From contig VFIW01000033.1 of the NCBI GenBank assembly GCA_006386115.1, positions 124,001 through 188,000 on the forward strand: a DNA stretch of 64,000 nt, in the 5' to 3' direction. The position numbers were made by a program, and so were the translations under genes. The stretch comes from Globisporangium splendens. Lineage: Eukaryota; Oomycota; Peronosporomycetes; Pythiales; Pythiaceae. A model generated the notes under the pieces. The model was given only the letters and a program-made list of their open reading frames with translations. It had not been told where the DNA came from and searched no databases. Positions 31,981-42,791 of the stretch are shown here, one piece after another. Each line of letters begins with the position of its first letter. The stretch's first letter is position 1.

Positions 31981-34339
31981 CGTGGAGCGGTCTATTGTGC
32001 TGATCTGACGCTCGCGCGTGGAGCTCTTCGAGGGAGCTGGTAGAACTGCGAGTGTGCAGTGTTGGCAAAAACCATGGTTTTACGTGTATGTGGTAAAAAC
32101 AAAGACCAGTTTGCCGTTTTTACGTGATGGTTTCTGGTTTTGCCAGCAGCAGTCATAAATACATAGAAACAGTATGTATGATTCGCCATAATTCAGTACT
32201 ACAGAAAATCAACCAACAAAACGACAGCACAAGGTCTCCCGCAAAAACAGGCGTAAAAACACCAAACAGGTCTTTGTTTTTATGCTGTTTTACTCTCGTG
32301 TTTGAACAGAAAATGGTTGTTTCAACATGTTTCTGTTGAAACAGGCTCGAAGGAGCACATCGACACAGAACAGAACAGACCGCCAGCCTTGTGCCGAAGT
32401 GAGACTCTCCCTAGTCGCCAGTGTCGGGCGGTCGACTCGAGCACTCGGCGACATGTAGGGTCCAGTATCTGCTTGAGGAGCGAAGTGGTCGGTCGGTCGA
32501 TCATCCTCGCGAGAACTCGGCAGTCTTCTGTCAAGGCGAGAAGGACAAAAAAAGTGCCTATGAAAAGTAAAAATGGAAAAGCAAAAGCATCAGTGGATGC
32601 ATGGTTTTCCACGAAACAGGGTCTTATATGCTAAACTAGCGATCTTTATAGACATTTGCGAGCAGTAACGGAGAGGTCGTGAGCAGAACACTCGAGAGAA
32701 AAGGGAAATGATGTCTGGAGTGCAGTCTGCGCGCTTGTTTAGTCCCGTTTCGATGGCAAAAGCTGCTCATCAGGCGGGTTAAAAATTGGAAACGAGTCAA
32801 GGAACGCATCAACAGAGCATTGCTTCAGCCACACCAAGTCGGATGCCAGGTCGGCCGAAGCGGTTCGCGGTCGGTCAGGATCTTCAGCTTTGTGCATCCA
32901 ATACCTGACGAGCAGCTCGCACGAAGATAATGCACCCAGCTCGCGACGGCAGTCGTGGTGAGCTCAGCTGATACGTGAGTGTTGTGTGATCTGTCAGGGC
33001 CAACCACCTTCCAGTGAAGGAGGTGCGGTCCTTGTGGACGAGTGATTGATGGCTTCTCTCCCTCCTTTGTGCAAAAAGCACCAGCACTTCAACTACACGC
33101 GGCTTCGTTTCTGGTTGTGGATGCGTGATCTGGAGCTTGTCGACTGGGCCATCCTTCGTTTGCGTTCGTGTGATTGAGACTGACGAGAGTATGTTTTGTG
33201 TGTAATCTAGAGAGAGAGAGAAATCGAGTCTCGTGCCGACCTCATCCTTGCTTGTCGGACTTGGCTTCTTGTTCTGACTTGCCACTGTCGGATGAATGAT
33301 CACACTTCAAGGAAGGAGTGTGAAATGGAATTTGCTGCTGGTCCCCACTGGACGTAGTTGAGCTGTTCGGTTCTTCTGGGGTATGCTTCCTCTTGATGAT
33401 GACGGTCGTTGTGTGCGCATTTGGCGTACGCGGCGAGGTCAAACACCCAGACAGTGCGAACCCCGAGATCACATGCACACACTCATCCTTTTGTCGCTGA
33501 TAAGCGTCTGGTTAGAGCGGGAAATGCTTGACGCTGCGTTCGTTGAGCTCAACAGCAATGGAGAGGAGTTAGTAGAGAGAGGGAAGAAGAGCCACGTTTC
33601 AACAAAGCTGCTCTAAAGAAACAGAAGAAGGCAAGGGGGAGATTAAAAACCGCGAGAGATCCAGCAAGCAGGACCGAAGCCGACCGCAAAGTGAAATCAA
33701 CTGCGCGCGTGCTCTATTCGCTGGCTATTTGTGGGCTCGGGGGACGTGAATTTGTTCCAGCAAGGAAAGTTCGAGATGCGATTGGAAAAGCACACTGAGT
33801 CAAGTTGCACCCGCACGCACGCAGTCGGTCGTTGGACCCATCCAGCTCTTAACCTTCTACTCCTGCTCGCTCCCGATCCCCTCCGTCATCCATTCGGGAA
33901 TGCTGATGGAAATCTGGCAGCTTTTCTAAGACTGAACCACTACGCACTTGCTCATGCTGCTGCTCTGGCACGTTCAGTTCAAATAGATGCCGTTTCTAGC
34001 CATCTAATTTTGGCAAAGCTATCCCAGTTCGTGTGACTGACCCAAAGCAGTGTCTTGCCTCATACATGCACAGACAGGTGGAGACTCAATGCAAGTCACT
34101 GAGACGCAAAGCGATAGAGAGTACGCCGTACTTCGATGAAAACCTTGCAGTCTCGTGGTGATACAAAAGCTCGCGTCATCCCACCCTCGCCACCGCTCCC
34201 CGAGAACCAGAATAGCATGCGTCGCGAGCCTCCCAACCGCTCAAGCAAAGTACCTCTATCGCATTTCACTCAGTCTACGACCTTTGCCTCGAGCTGACGC
34301 ACCTCCTTCTCTTGACTTTTATGCAGCGCGGCGGTCTCG
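31981..34339. other. Gene-poor 2.4 kb interval
   Basis: No supported gene. Repeated GTTTTTAC-type words occur at 32070-32290. A minus-strand frame at 33242-33478 is Ser/Lys-rich and might be an exon, but nothing around it supports a gene. An AG run lies at 33205-33222. The last part leads into the kinesin. Confidence 0.35.
32319..32342. repeat. Short perfect inverted repeat
   Basis: GTTTCAACA at 32319-32327 and TGTTGAAAC at 32334-32342 are exact reverse complements around a 6-base loop. It is not next to a gene end. Confidence 0.5.
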
Positions 34340-36268
34340 CACCCTAGATGGCACGTCTCCGAGAAACAACAACAACAGCAATCACAGCCCTCCAGCAGTA
34401 CTAGACACAGCACCCAACACTGGTCGCCGGATAGATAATGGATCGGTACGCGTGGTCGTGCGCTGCCGTCCCGTGAACACTGCCAGAAGGTCCGAGGCGA
34501 TCAGCACTTATTCCGCTTTTCCGCAAAGGAGACGAAAGAGATGCAGGTCATCTCGACGTCTAGTGCCAATCGCGAGCTTGTGCGCAGCTCCCAGTTTGGC
34601 TTTTGCGCCTCCGAGGAGCTCTCTCAAGGGAGTTTCTTCCGCGCGAGTGGTGTCATGGCGCTCATGGACTCGGTTGTCGAAGGGTATCTCGCCACGATCT
34701 CTGCGTACGGCCAAACCGGGTCTGGCAAGACCTACAGCATGTCGGGCATTGAAAAGCTGCTCGCGATCGCACACAAGAAAGTGATGGAGCCTGCGGTATC
34801 GCCCTTTTGTCGTGACGATGCCCTCGTGGACCTGTCGGATGGCATCATCCCTCGCGCACTCAAATACTTGTTTGAGCTTTTCGAAAAGGCACCGGAGGAA
34901 GTCAAGTTTGTTGTGCGCGCTTCGTATTGCGAGATCTACAACGAGCAAGTGTTTGATCTGCTGAACCCTGCGTCTGGCGCGTTGAGCATGCGCTGGAATA
35001 ACCGCAGCGGGTTTTACGTGCAGAACTTGCTCGTTGTGCAGTGTGATTCCATCGACGACCTCATGGCGGTTGTACAGGAAGGACACAAGAACCGCAGAGT
35101 TGGCACCCACGAAATGAACAAGGACTCGAGTCGAAGCCATTCGATCATGACCGTGCACGTGGATCACGAGACCACAGATCCAAGTGACGGCCACGTCATC
35201 ACGAAATACGGCAAGGTGTCGTTTGTTGATCTGGCTGGGAGGTTTGTTTAGTTTCATTCTATACCTTGAGTGCGATGTCTTGTGTAATCATCTGTGATGA
35301 ATGTGGTGTGTCGCAGCGAGCGTCTAAAGGAGACCAAGTCATCAAACACAGAAGAGACGAGCAATGTCAACAAGAGCCTGCTGACATTGGGCAAAGTGGT
35401 CTCGGCGCTCGCGTCCAAGACGAACGCGAATTTCATACCATACCGTGACAGCAAACTCACCAAGCTCCTGATGTACTCGCTCGGCGGGAACAGCTTGACG
35501 CTGATGGTCGCGTGTGTGTCCCCGTCGTCCATCGCGCTCGAAGACACGCTCGGTACGCTCAACTATGCAACTCGCGCCAAGAACATTCAAAACAAGCCAA
35601 CCGTGCAAGTGGACCCGATGGAATTCGCACTCAGCAACTTGCGGAAAGAGAATCACCACTTGCGAGCGGAGAACGAAGCACTGCGGATATGGTTACGAGC
35701 AGTAGGTGGAGGCGGTGGGCTTCGCAGTAGTCCGTCTAAGACGATGCCGCTCGATTCGATGCAGGAGGAAGAACCGCAGCATCAGTCGTATCGAATGCAA
35801 CACAACTCGAGCCTCTCGTCAGTTCCGCGACTGCACAACAACTCCTCTTGTGGAGTGCTCCCACCGATCAAATCGTCGCGATCGCCCGCAAAAGAGCATC
35901 GGTCGTCATCATCGTTCGCGCCACAGAAACCTATTGGCACTGCTATCACCCCCTCAAGCAGCAGCACCCACCTGAATGCGTACAAGAACCAATTGATCTC
36001 ACTCCAAGAGGAAAACGAGAAGCTCGTGGCACGCTCGACCGCATCCGATCTCGAAATGCGTCAACTCAAGACGGAGAATGAGGTACTTCAGCTGAAATTG
36101 AAGCAATTACTGGCCAACACCGACGCAAGCTCGACGAGCAGCCACGCAAAAGCTGCAGGTGCATCCCCAAAGAAAGCGACGCCGTCTCTGACCAAATCTG
36201 TTCGCCCGGAGCATTCTTCTTCGTCCAGTGCAATCGATCAGCTGAAACAGCAAGTCCTGCAATTGTAG
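34340..36268 (+). pseudogene. Kinesin motor protein, frame-broken
   Basis: Kinesins are ATP-driven microtubule motors. The first strand (GSVRVVVRCRPVNTAR) lies in one frame and ends near 34490; the rest of the motor (RGDQHLFRFSAKET onward) is in another, with no GT-AG intron of workable length between. The P-loop GQTGSGKTYSM, switch I NKDSSRSHS and switch II DLAGSER follow. The last is split by a proper intron, 35242-35316 (GTTTGT...CGCAG). Exon 2 (35317-36268) completes the motor (NVNKSLLTLG, YRDSKLTKLL, NYATRAKNIQNKP) and adds coiled coils. It ends in TAG at 36266-36268, but the same frame goes on in coiled-coil style (QREHELMQAL). The start codon exon is not identified. Subtype is uncertain. 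Confidence 0.7.
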
Positions 36269-36359
36269 CAGCGCGAGCACGAGCTCATGCAAGCACTGGT
36301 ACATTTGCTTGTTTATCTTCGATTAAACAAAACTCCATGATGTAAGTGCAGATTGCTGT

Positions 36360-36545
36360 CGTGTGGATGTGGATTTCTACAATGGCCAAAGGTACGGCGA
36401 AGCCGTGGGAATCGTGGCGACGCGCAACTCTGATTTTGATCGCAACAAAACGTACTCGTAGTTCGATCTCTGATCTGTTTGAAAGACCACGTATACGAAG
36501 CCCGACGGCGGAGTAGTGATGAGAAGTTGCAAGCTGCCTGCCTTT
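36360..36545 (+). pseudogene. Tudor-like remnant, possible last kinesin exon
   Basis: After a splice-acceptor-like GTAAGTGCAG the frame reads CRVDVDFYNGQRYGEAVGIV and ATRNSDFDRNKTYS, then TAG and TGA. The V-V-FYNGQ-Y-G pattern resembles Tudor/chromo-barrel strands, where a DDGD segment normally follows; here it is lost. It lies 90 bases after the kinesin frame, so it may be its C-terminal exon in decay. Confidence 0.4.
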
Positions 36546-37283
36546 GCTTTGAGCCACAGTTAAGGCACAGTTACTGAGAACCGGTGTGTGGTATGCTGGA
36601 ACTCAAGATACTGCTGGTTTTGGCACACACATCTTCTGGAACGGAGTTGTCTTACCGTCATGTGTTTGATCGAGATTCTCGTTCACACCTCCCCACAAGT
36701 CGATTATCAAGAGGAAATTGACACTGGCGACAATGAATACCTACCCAAACAATTACTTTCATGATAAACCTCAATCTTTCAGAGCAGGTCGTGTAGTAAG
36801 GAGCTTAGCAGCGTGCCACGCTGCCGGCGACTTCTCCAGCTGCGGTGATGGCAACCGCGAGAGCTTCTTCGTTGACAACAGTGAACTCCCAGCTTTTTAT
36901 GTCGAGAAAGCAGAGCACCACCAGAGCCCTGAGATGTCAATGAAAAAAGCTCTCTTTCGGGTTTTCGATGACGACGGTATCGCAAAGCGCGATCAACAGT
37001 CAGCACCGAGCAGAGCTCGCTGTTCAACGTAGTTCATGGGAATACATGCACCAATTAGAGCCAATGAGTACATCTTGATGCATCTAATCTAGAACGAGCA
37101 GCTTCAATTTTAACTTGATCACCTGTAGAACTCCGCCCACGACCAATGAGAGGCGACTATCAGCTAGCTTGCAAGCGCGTATGCATGGCGTCGACAAGGT
37201 ATCTCTTGGAAACCTCTGATCGATTGCATTAACGCGTCAAAACGCACATTTACGCTTCACTGAGCACAAAACTTTGTTGGGCA

Positions 37284-37920
37284 TCAAATGAATGCACTAC
37301 CCCAAAACTGCTGCGGTATCGCCGCGGTAGCCGCTTGTTGCGAGGATTCGTAGAGTCGACCAACAGCAAACACGATATGCACCCGACGTGATGGATCGTA
37401 GTTGCACATCATCTCAACAAGTGTCCATCGAAGATCACTTAGCATCGGCGGCCGTTGGAGCAACCGCTTCAACTTCACGACTTGATAGCCCACTGCGATG
37501 TCCAGTACACCTCCCCATCGTAGTGCACCTGTGATCGCTTCCAAGTTACACATGTCAATAACATCTTGCACGTTTCCAGATTACCATGCGTCGACGCACC
37601 ATCGAGTGGTGTGTGACCATCGTTTGTCGCTTTATCCACTAGAGCACCCCGAGATAGACATGCAGAAGCAACTTCGACGGGGCAGCTCTTTTACATTGGC
37701 ACCACTGGCGATCAGCGCCTTGATGACGTTGACGTGGCCTTCCACGCAAGCCGCAAACAGCGGTGTGAAGCCGTTGACGACCGCGTTCGGGTCCACTCCC
37801 ATAGCCAAAAGCAACTTGACGACGCGCTTGTGGCCAGCACAGTGGGCTTCGGTCAGTTGTTTGCTGCGTGCGCTTGGCTGCGGCTCGCCGGGCGACGGAT
37901 CATATCGATGACAGTCGTGC
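37284..37920 (-). pseudogene. Fragment of an ankyrin-TKL kinase gene
   Basis: On the minus strand, 37905-37632 encodes ankyrin repeats close to the start of the protein at 17.9-19.1 kb: KQLTEAHCAGHKRVVKLLLA and TPLFAACVEGHVNVIKALIA. A further repeat (NDGHTPLDGASTHGNLETCK) lies at about 37620-37560 in another frame. It runs straight into the end of a kinase domain (GYQVVKLKRLLQRP, MMCNYDPSRRVHIVFAVGRL) corresponding to 15.23-15.45 kb. Most ankyrin repeats, the linkers and the kinase cores are gone. It is a deletion relic, the second one in which ankyrin and kinase ends abut. Confidence 0.8.
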
Positions 37921-38365
37921 AGTAGAGTTTGGTGAAGACTCGGGATAGAATCCAGAGAACAACCTGATACTTCAAGCATACATTTTTTCATATAATCGGA
38001 ATGACGGCAGAACCAGCACACACCAACACGAATCGAGAAAACGAGCTGATTAGATTCGAGCTCGGAATATGGCGGCCACGCTTCGTCAAAACGCTCCGAG
38101 AAGCTTCGTGCTCTACCAGTCGCCAACGACCAATTGAAGTAGCGCATTTTGAGGACTAAGCTTCAAGTGAACTGTAGAGAGGGAGAGAAAGAGAGCATCG
38201 CTCGATTTCGTGAGGTTCCGTCCATTTATCTACATGTACATCTACACGCAGAAAGCAGGCACAATAGCCTTAACCTGTTGTACGCATTAGAGAGATGGTA
38301 CAGCAGTTGTCGCAGGTGATCACCATCCAAACTCCACGAACCTTCATTCTCCACCCGAATTCACT

Positions 38366-38623
38366 ATGTCGTTCTCGCACTTGCAAAGTTCGTCTTCACA
38401 TCATCTCGGTAGCATTGACTTAGCATTTTTATCAAACGAGTGGAAGAGAGCGTGCGGGAAGCTAAAAGACTTCGCCATCCAAGTCACAGACAGAAGAAGT
38501 GAGACTGACGTTGTCCTTGTTCTCTCTGCCTCTCGACGCAAAGTGCTAGACGCCTCAGCATTTTACCACTTAAATCAGTTCTCACAACTATACCTCAGTA
38601 TTGCCATTGGTGTCATATACTGA
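38366..38623 (+). CDS. Small hypothetical open frame
   Basis: An ATG-started frame of 85 residues upstream of ceramidase 3, with no recognisable motif. It may be a chance frame; it is listed because no other gene occupies 38.15-38.88 kb. Confidence 0.2.
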   Translation: MSFSHLQSSSSHHLGSIDLAFLSNEWKRACGKLKDFAIQVTDRRSETDVVLVLSASRRKVLDASAFYHLNQFSQLYLSIAIGVIY

Positions 38624-38887
38624 TTCAAGACATGCATTCAACGATTTGACCCAAATCTGATTCCAACATCGTTCGAATTCTTGCCTTCAACTTGACCTCT
38701 TGCTCCTTTGCCAAGATACTTGTGCCCCGTTCTTTCTCGAGGCAACCAGAGGCGACTCCGTCCGCACTGCCTTGTTGTTCGCTAGTGCTCCGCAGCCTCA
38801 TTTCCCAATTTGCAACGTCCCCAGCACAACAATCCAAACCCAACTCAAGTCAGTCGCGTCCCACTTGCCAACTGGAACAAGTCAAGC

Positions 38888-40927
38888 ATGACGACCTGGT
38901 CTCGAAGGCATCGCAGCATGATGCTGTATGCGCTCGTGCTCCTCATGGCCACACTCAACGCGCTGCGCACGGTTGAAGCCACGTCGTATCGCATTGGTGT
39001 CGGCAAAGGCGACATCACCGGTCCGGCCGCCGAGGTCGTGATGATGGGGTACGCCGACAGCAGCCAGAAGTCCGCGGGTATTCTCAATAGGCTGTACGCG
39101 CGTGCGTTTGTGGTCGAAGACACCGACACGGGTGAGCGTGTGCTGTTTGTCAACTGCGACCTCCAAGCCGTCTTCCAGTTGGTGCATCAGCAAGTGATCG
39201 AGTCAGTCATGGCGAAATATGGCGGCGTGTACACGGAGCAAAACGTCGTGCTTCATGCGACCCACACCCACGCTGGTCCCGGTGGATCATCGGCATACTT
39301 TCTCTACGATGTGTCGATCTTTGGCTTCATCAGCGAGAACTTTGACGTGATCGTCGCGGGCATCCTCAAAGCCATCGACGATGCGCACAACTCAGTCGCA
39401 CCTGGCACGATCCGCTTCAACAAGGGCACAATCACGAACGGCGGCAAGAACCGCTCGCCCTTGGCCTACGACGCCAACCCAAACGACGAGAAGAAACGCT
39501 ACGAGTTCAACCACGACACGGACTTGCGGCTCCTGCAATTCCGCGATGCCAAGGACAACCTTCGCGGAGTCTTGGGTTTCTATCCAGTGCACCCGACCAG
39601 TTTGACACAGCAGAACAAGCTCGTGAGCGGTGACAACAAGGGCTACGCCGAGTTCCTTCTCGAGGATGCGTACCCGGGTCTGATAGCTGGCATCGGGATC
39701 TCGAACGCGGCTGACGTCAGCCCAAACCTGATCGACAACGGCAATGGCACATTCCGCGGTGAGGGCAAGACGGACATCGAGAGCGCTGAAATCATTGGCA
39801 AGCGTCAAGCCGACAAGGTCGTGGAGCTGCTCAGTGCTCCAAGCACGCTCATGAATGGCTCGATTCTCGGCCGATTGTCGTACGTCGATTTCTCCGATGT
39901 CAAGTTGAAGGATCGCGTCCCGACGGCTTCAGATCCTTACGCTGATCGCACATGCCCTGCCGTTGTCGGTCAGAACTTTGGTGCAGGCACGGAGGACGGC
40001 CGCGGATTGAGTGCATTCACAGAAGGCAGCCTGAATGCGAACCCACTGTTCCGTGCCATCGGTGCCATCATCAAAGAAGCGCCAGCGTGGGTCAAAGACT
40101 GCCAGACGAAAAACAAAGTGCCGCTGCTTGCAACTGGTCTCATGGACCCGACCCCATGGACTCCTGAAGTCTTGCCAGTGCAGGTTGTCAGGATCGGACA
40201 GATTGGACTCGCAGTCACGAACTTTGAGGTGTCGACGATGTCTGGTCGTCGCATTCGTGCGACTGTCAAGGATGTTCTGGCGCCGGCAGGCGTGACCGAA
40301 GTCGAAGTCGCGTCCATCAGCAATGCGTACGCGCAGTACTTGACCACAAAGGAAGAGTACTTGATGCAGCACTATGAAGGTGCCTCGACGCTCTTTGGAC
40401 CCAACCAGCTGGCTGCAGTGCAACAGGAGCTCGCGCGGGTCGCCGCAGCGGTCGCGGACCCAAACGTAGCGCTCGATGTCGGTCCTAGACCACGCCAGTT
40501 TGATCGCTCCAAGTTGCTCAATTTCCAGACCGGAGTCGTTATGGACACGGTGCCGCTCGGTAAGAAGTTTGGTGCTCTGCGCTCGGACGCACTCGCGTCG
40601 TACGCGATCGGTGCGACGGTATCCGTTGCGTTCTACGGCGCACATCCGAAGAATCGATTGAGCTCTGTGGCCTCGTTCTGCGACGTCGAACAGGAGATCG
40701 ACGGCAAGTTCGTGCCCGTCATGACCGACGCACACTGGGATGTCCGGTACAAATGGACCCGCAAGGGCATCAGTGAGAGCAGCAATGTCTGCGAGTGGAC
40801 CATCCGCCCCGGCGGTCGCACGTCTGCAGCTGGCAACTACCGGATCCGCCATCGCGGATTCCAGAAGCCGTTGATCGGCGTGATCTCCGCGTACGAAGGC
40901 GTGTCGAGAGTCTTCCAAGTCAAGTAG
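38888..40927 (+). CDS. Neutral ceramidase, copy 3
   Basis: From ATG 38888 (MTTWSRRHRSMM) the protein has 679 residues. It has a signal peptide (LYALVLLMATLNALRTVEA) and the mature start SYRIGVGKGDITGPAAE. The frame upstream of the ATG starts only with TTG. Zinc-site HATHTHAGPGGSSAY is present. The nucleophile hexapeptide reads ADVSPN rather than GDVSPN: Ser is kept but the preceding Gly is Ala, unlike copies 1 and 2. The C-terminal domain (YRIRHRGFQK) is complete. The truncated fragment at 29.6-30.1 kb derives from this copy or its immediate ancestor. Confidence 0.92.
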   Translation: MTTWSRRHRSMMLYALVLLMATLNALRTVEATSYRIGVGKGDITGPAAEVVMMGYADSSQKSAGILNRLYARAFVVEDTDTGERVLFVNCDLQAVFQLVHQQVIESVMAKYGGVYTEQNVVLHATHTHAGPGGSSAYFLYDVSIFGFISENFDVIVAGILKAIDDAHNSVAPGTIRFNKGTITNGGKNRSPLAYDANPNDEKKRYEFNHDTDLRLLQFRDAKDNLRGVLGFYPVHPTSLTQQNKLVSGDNKGYAEFLLEDAYPGLIAGIGISNAADVSPNLIDNGNGTFRGEGKTDIESAEIIGKRQADKVVELLSAPSTLMNGSILGRLSYVDFSDVKLKDRVPTASDPYADRTCPAVVGQNFGAGTEDGRGLSAFTEGSLNANPLFRAIGAIIKEAPAWVKDCQTKNKVPLLATGLMDPTPWTPEVLPVQVVRIGQIGLAVTNFEVSTMSGRRIRATVKDVLAPAGVTEVEVASISNAYAQYLTTKEEYLMQHYEGASTLFGPNQLAAVQQELARVAAAVADPNVALDVGPRPRQFDRSKLLNFQTGVVMDTVPLGKKFGALRSDALASYAIGATVSVAFYGAHPKNRLSSVASFCDVEQEIDGKFVPVMTDAHWDVRYKWTRKGISESSNVCEWTIRPGGRTSAAGNYRIRHRGFQKPLIGVISAYEGVSRVFQVK

Positions 40928-41318
40928 GCGATGTCCCTCATACATCGATGTTGAGTCTTCCAAGTCGTCGTAGTTTCGCCTCGCGCTCAATCAGTTCATC
41001 AGGAACCAGTGCTAGTCTGATGTCGCCAAAGCTGGTGTCTAAATGGAATTATACGCCATGTGTGAGTGCAACTTGATCTTCTCGAGCGAGAAAGAGGACG
41101 TATGTGCTTCTCAATGGCTTGTGTCCTGCAAGCTCCGAAAAAGTCGCCAATGCTGCAATCTGAACAACAAGCGTGTGTGTGAACTCGCAACTTCTTCAAA
41201 CATCGTGACCCAATTTTGTGTGTACTACCTTTATAAGTGCGTCTTTACCAAGAGGACCTTCTTTTTTATTCCACCACATAATCGCAGTGGTTTTTGGCAC
41301 AAACCACACCTGCTGAGC

Positions 41319-41352
41319 AATGACAATGGCAATGACAATGCAATGACAATGC
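41319..41352. repeat. Short tandem repeat of CAATGA units
   Basis: A run of CAATGACAATG(G)-type units lies about 70 bases upstream of the ATG5 start. Confidence 0.6.
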
Positions 41353-41418
41353 TTTTGTTTTCTGCACAAAACACATTGTCATTTTCGTCTCAGACAGCAG
41401 AAGCAGATACAGAAAAAA

Positions 41419-42592
41419 ATGGCAGCAGCAGTGCGCTCCGATGGCGCCGCTCATAGCCACGGCAGCAATGGCTCCACTACGAACGGAGGCGCGGCGGCGT
41501 CCATCGAGCAGAAGCTCTGGTGCGGTCGCATCCCCGTCGTCTTCTCGCTGCATCCGTCCGAAGTCACGACGCTGCACGCGCCGCGTCCATTCTACGTGAG
41601 TGATGCGCTCTCTTTGTGGTGACTGAATAGGAACATGGATTCATTACAATGCGAACTGCTGTTATGATCCTAGGCGATGATTCCGCGCATGAGCTACCTG
41701 GTGGCGCAGACGCGCGAGGTCGTCGAGTACTTTCGCGACGCGGCGCCACCGTTCGGCGGGCTCCATGGCGCGCAGATCTGGTTCGAGGCGCCGGGTGGCA
41801 CGCCGCTCAAGTGGCACCTGCCGTTCGGTGTGCTCTGGGATATGCTCGGCGGCAGCGACGACGCAAGCGTGCTGCCGTGGCCTATCACGGTGCATTTCCA
41901 GGGCTTCCCCTCGGAAGAGGTACGAAAATATTCAGGTGTATGGAAGTTTTTATATGGAAGTGAGGGACTCATTGTGTTTTGGGTTTCTTTGTGCAAGTAG
42001 CTCCTGCCGTGTGAGAATGAAAAGAGCGTCGAGATCCACTTTATGCACAGCCTCAAGCAGGCGACGTTCTTGCGCAGCGGGTCGACGAAAGTGATTATGG
42101 GGATGCCGGAAGCCCAGCAGAGTCAGATCTGGACCAGCGTCATCAGAAGTAAGCGCTATTCACTTTATATATCACTGGTAAAATGCTGACTTTGGTCATA
42201 CTAACCTGGTGTTTGGAAATACGTATGCGGCAGATGACTATCAAAGCTACCGCGAGGCCACCAAAGAGCTGCACATGGAGGCGAGCGACAGCGTTTCGCC
42301 GTCCAATCCACTGCGGATGCTCCCTATTCGCGTCCACGTGGACAAGGAGCCTGCGATCCAGATGCCGATTGCTCCGTTCTCTAGTGGTGCAGAAGGTCAG
42401 GAGAAGACGCTGCACGATGTGCTGAGCTACCTGCTGCCAGATCTGTTCCCATCACAAGAATGCAAAGTTGTCGTCCATGGGATCCCCGTGCCACCCGAGG
42501 TCTCGGTGCTCAGTCTCTATCGAAACTTTGCGTACCCCGACGGCTTTCTCTACGTCAGCGTCATTCCACGACGCCAGCCCAGCAATATCTGA
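41419..42592 (+). CDS. ATG5: Autophagy protein 5 (ATG5), four exons
   Basis: ATG5 is conjugated to ATG12 and, with ATG16, acts as the E3-like enzyme that lipidates ATG8 on the phagophore. Exons are 41419-41595, 41674-41919, 42001-42148 and 42234-42592; all introns are GT-AG and phases match, giving about 309 residues. The hallmark N-terminus is LWCGRIPVVFSLHPSEVTTL followed across the first intron by FY-AMIPRMSYL. HLPFGVLWDML marks the first ubiquitin-fold domain, and HSLKQATFLR includes the likely ATG12-acceptor lysine. The C-terminal ubiquitin fold holds LRMLPIRVHV and ends FLYVSVIPRR. No damage is seen, a useful control for neighbouring broken genes. Confidence 0.93.
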
Positions 42593-42791
42593 GTGTTGTC
42601 AAGGGTTCCTAGAAATGCAGCATGTCAGGCATCAAGACGAAGGATGGATATCTATAAACCCGAGGCTGGTACGCTGTATTTGCGTCGCTATTTTCCTATT
42701 TGTACAATCCAAGTGTGTTACTTCTAATTGCTGTTGTCGTGAGGCCGTTAATTGCGCACGCCTTCGTACGTTGGCACCATGTGCTTGATAT

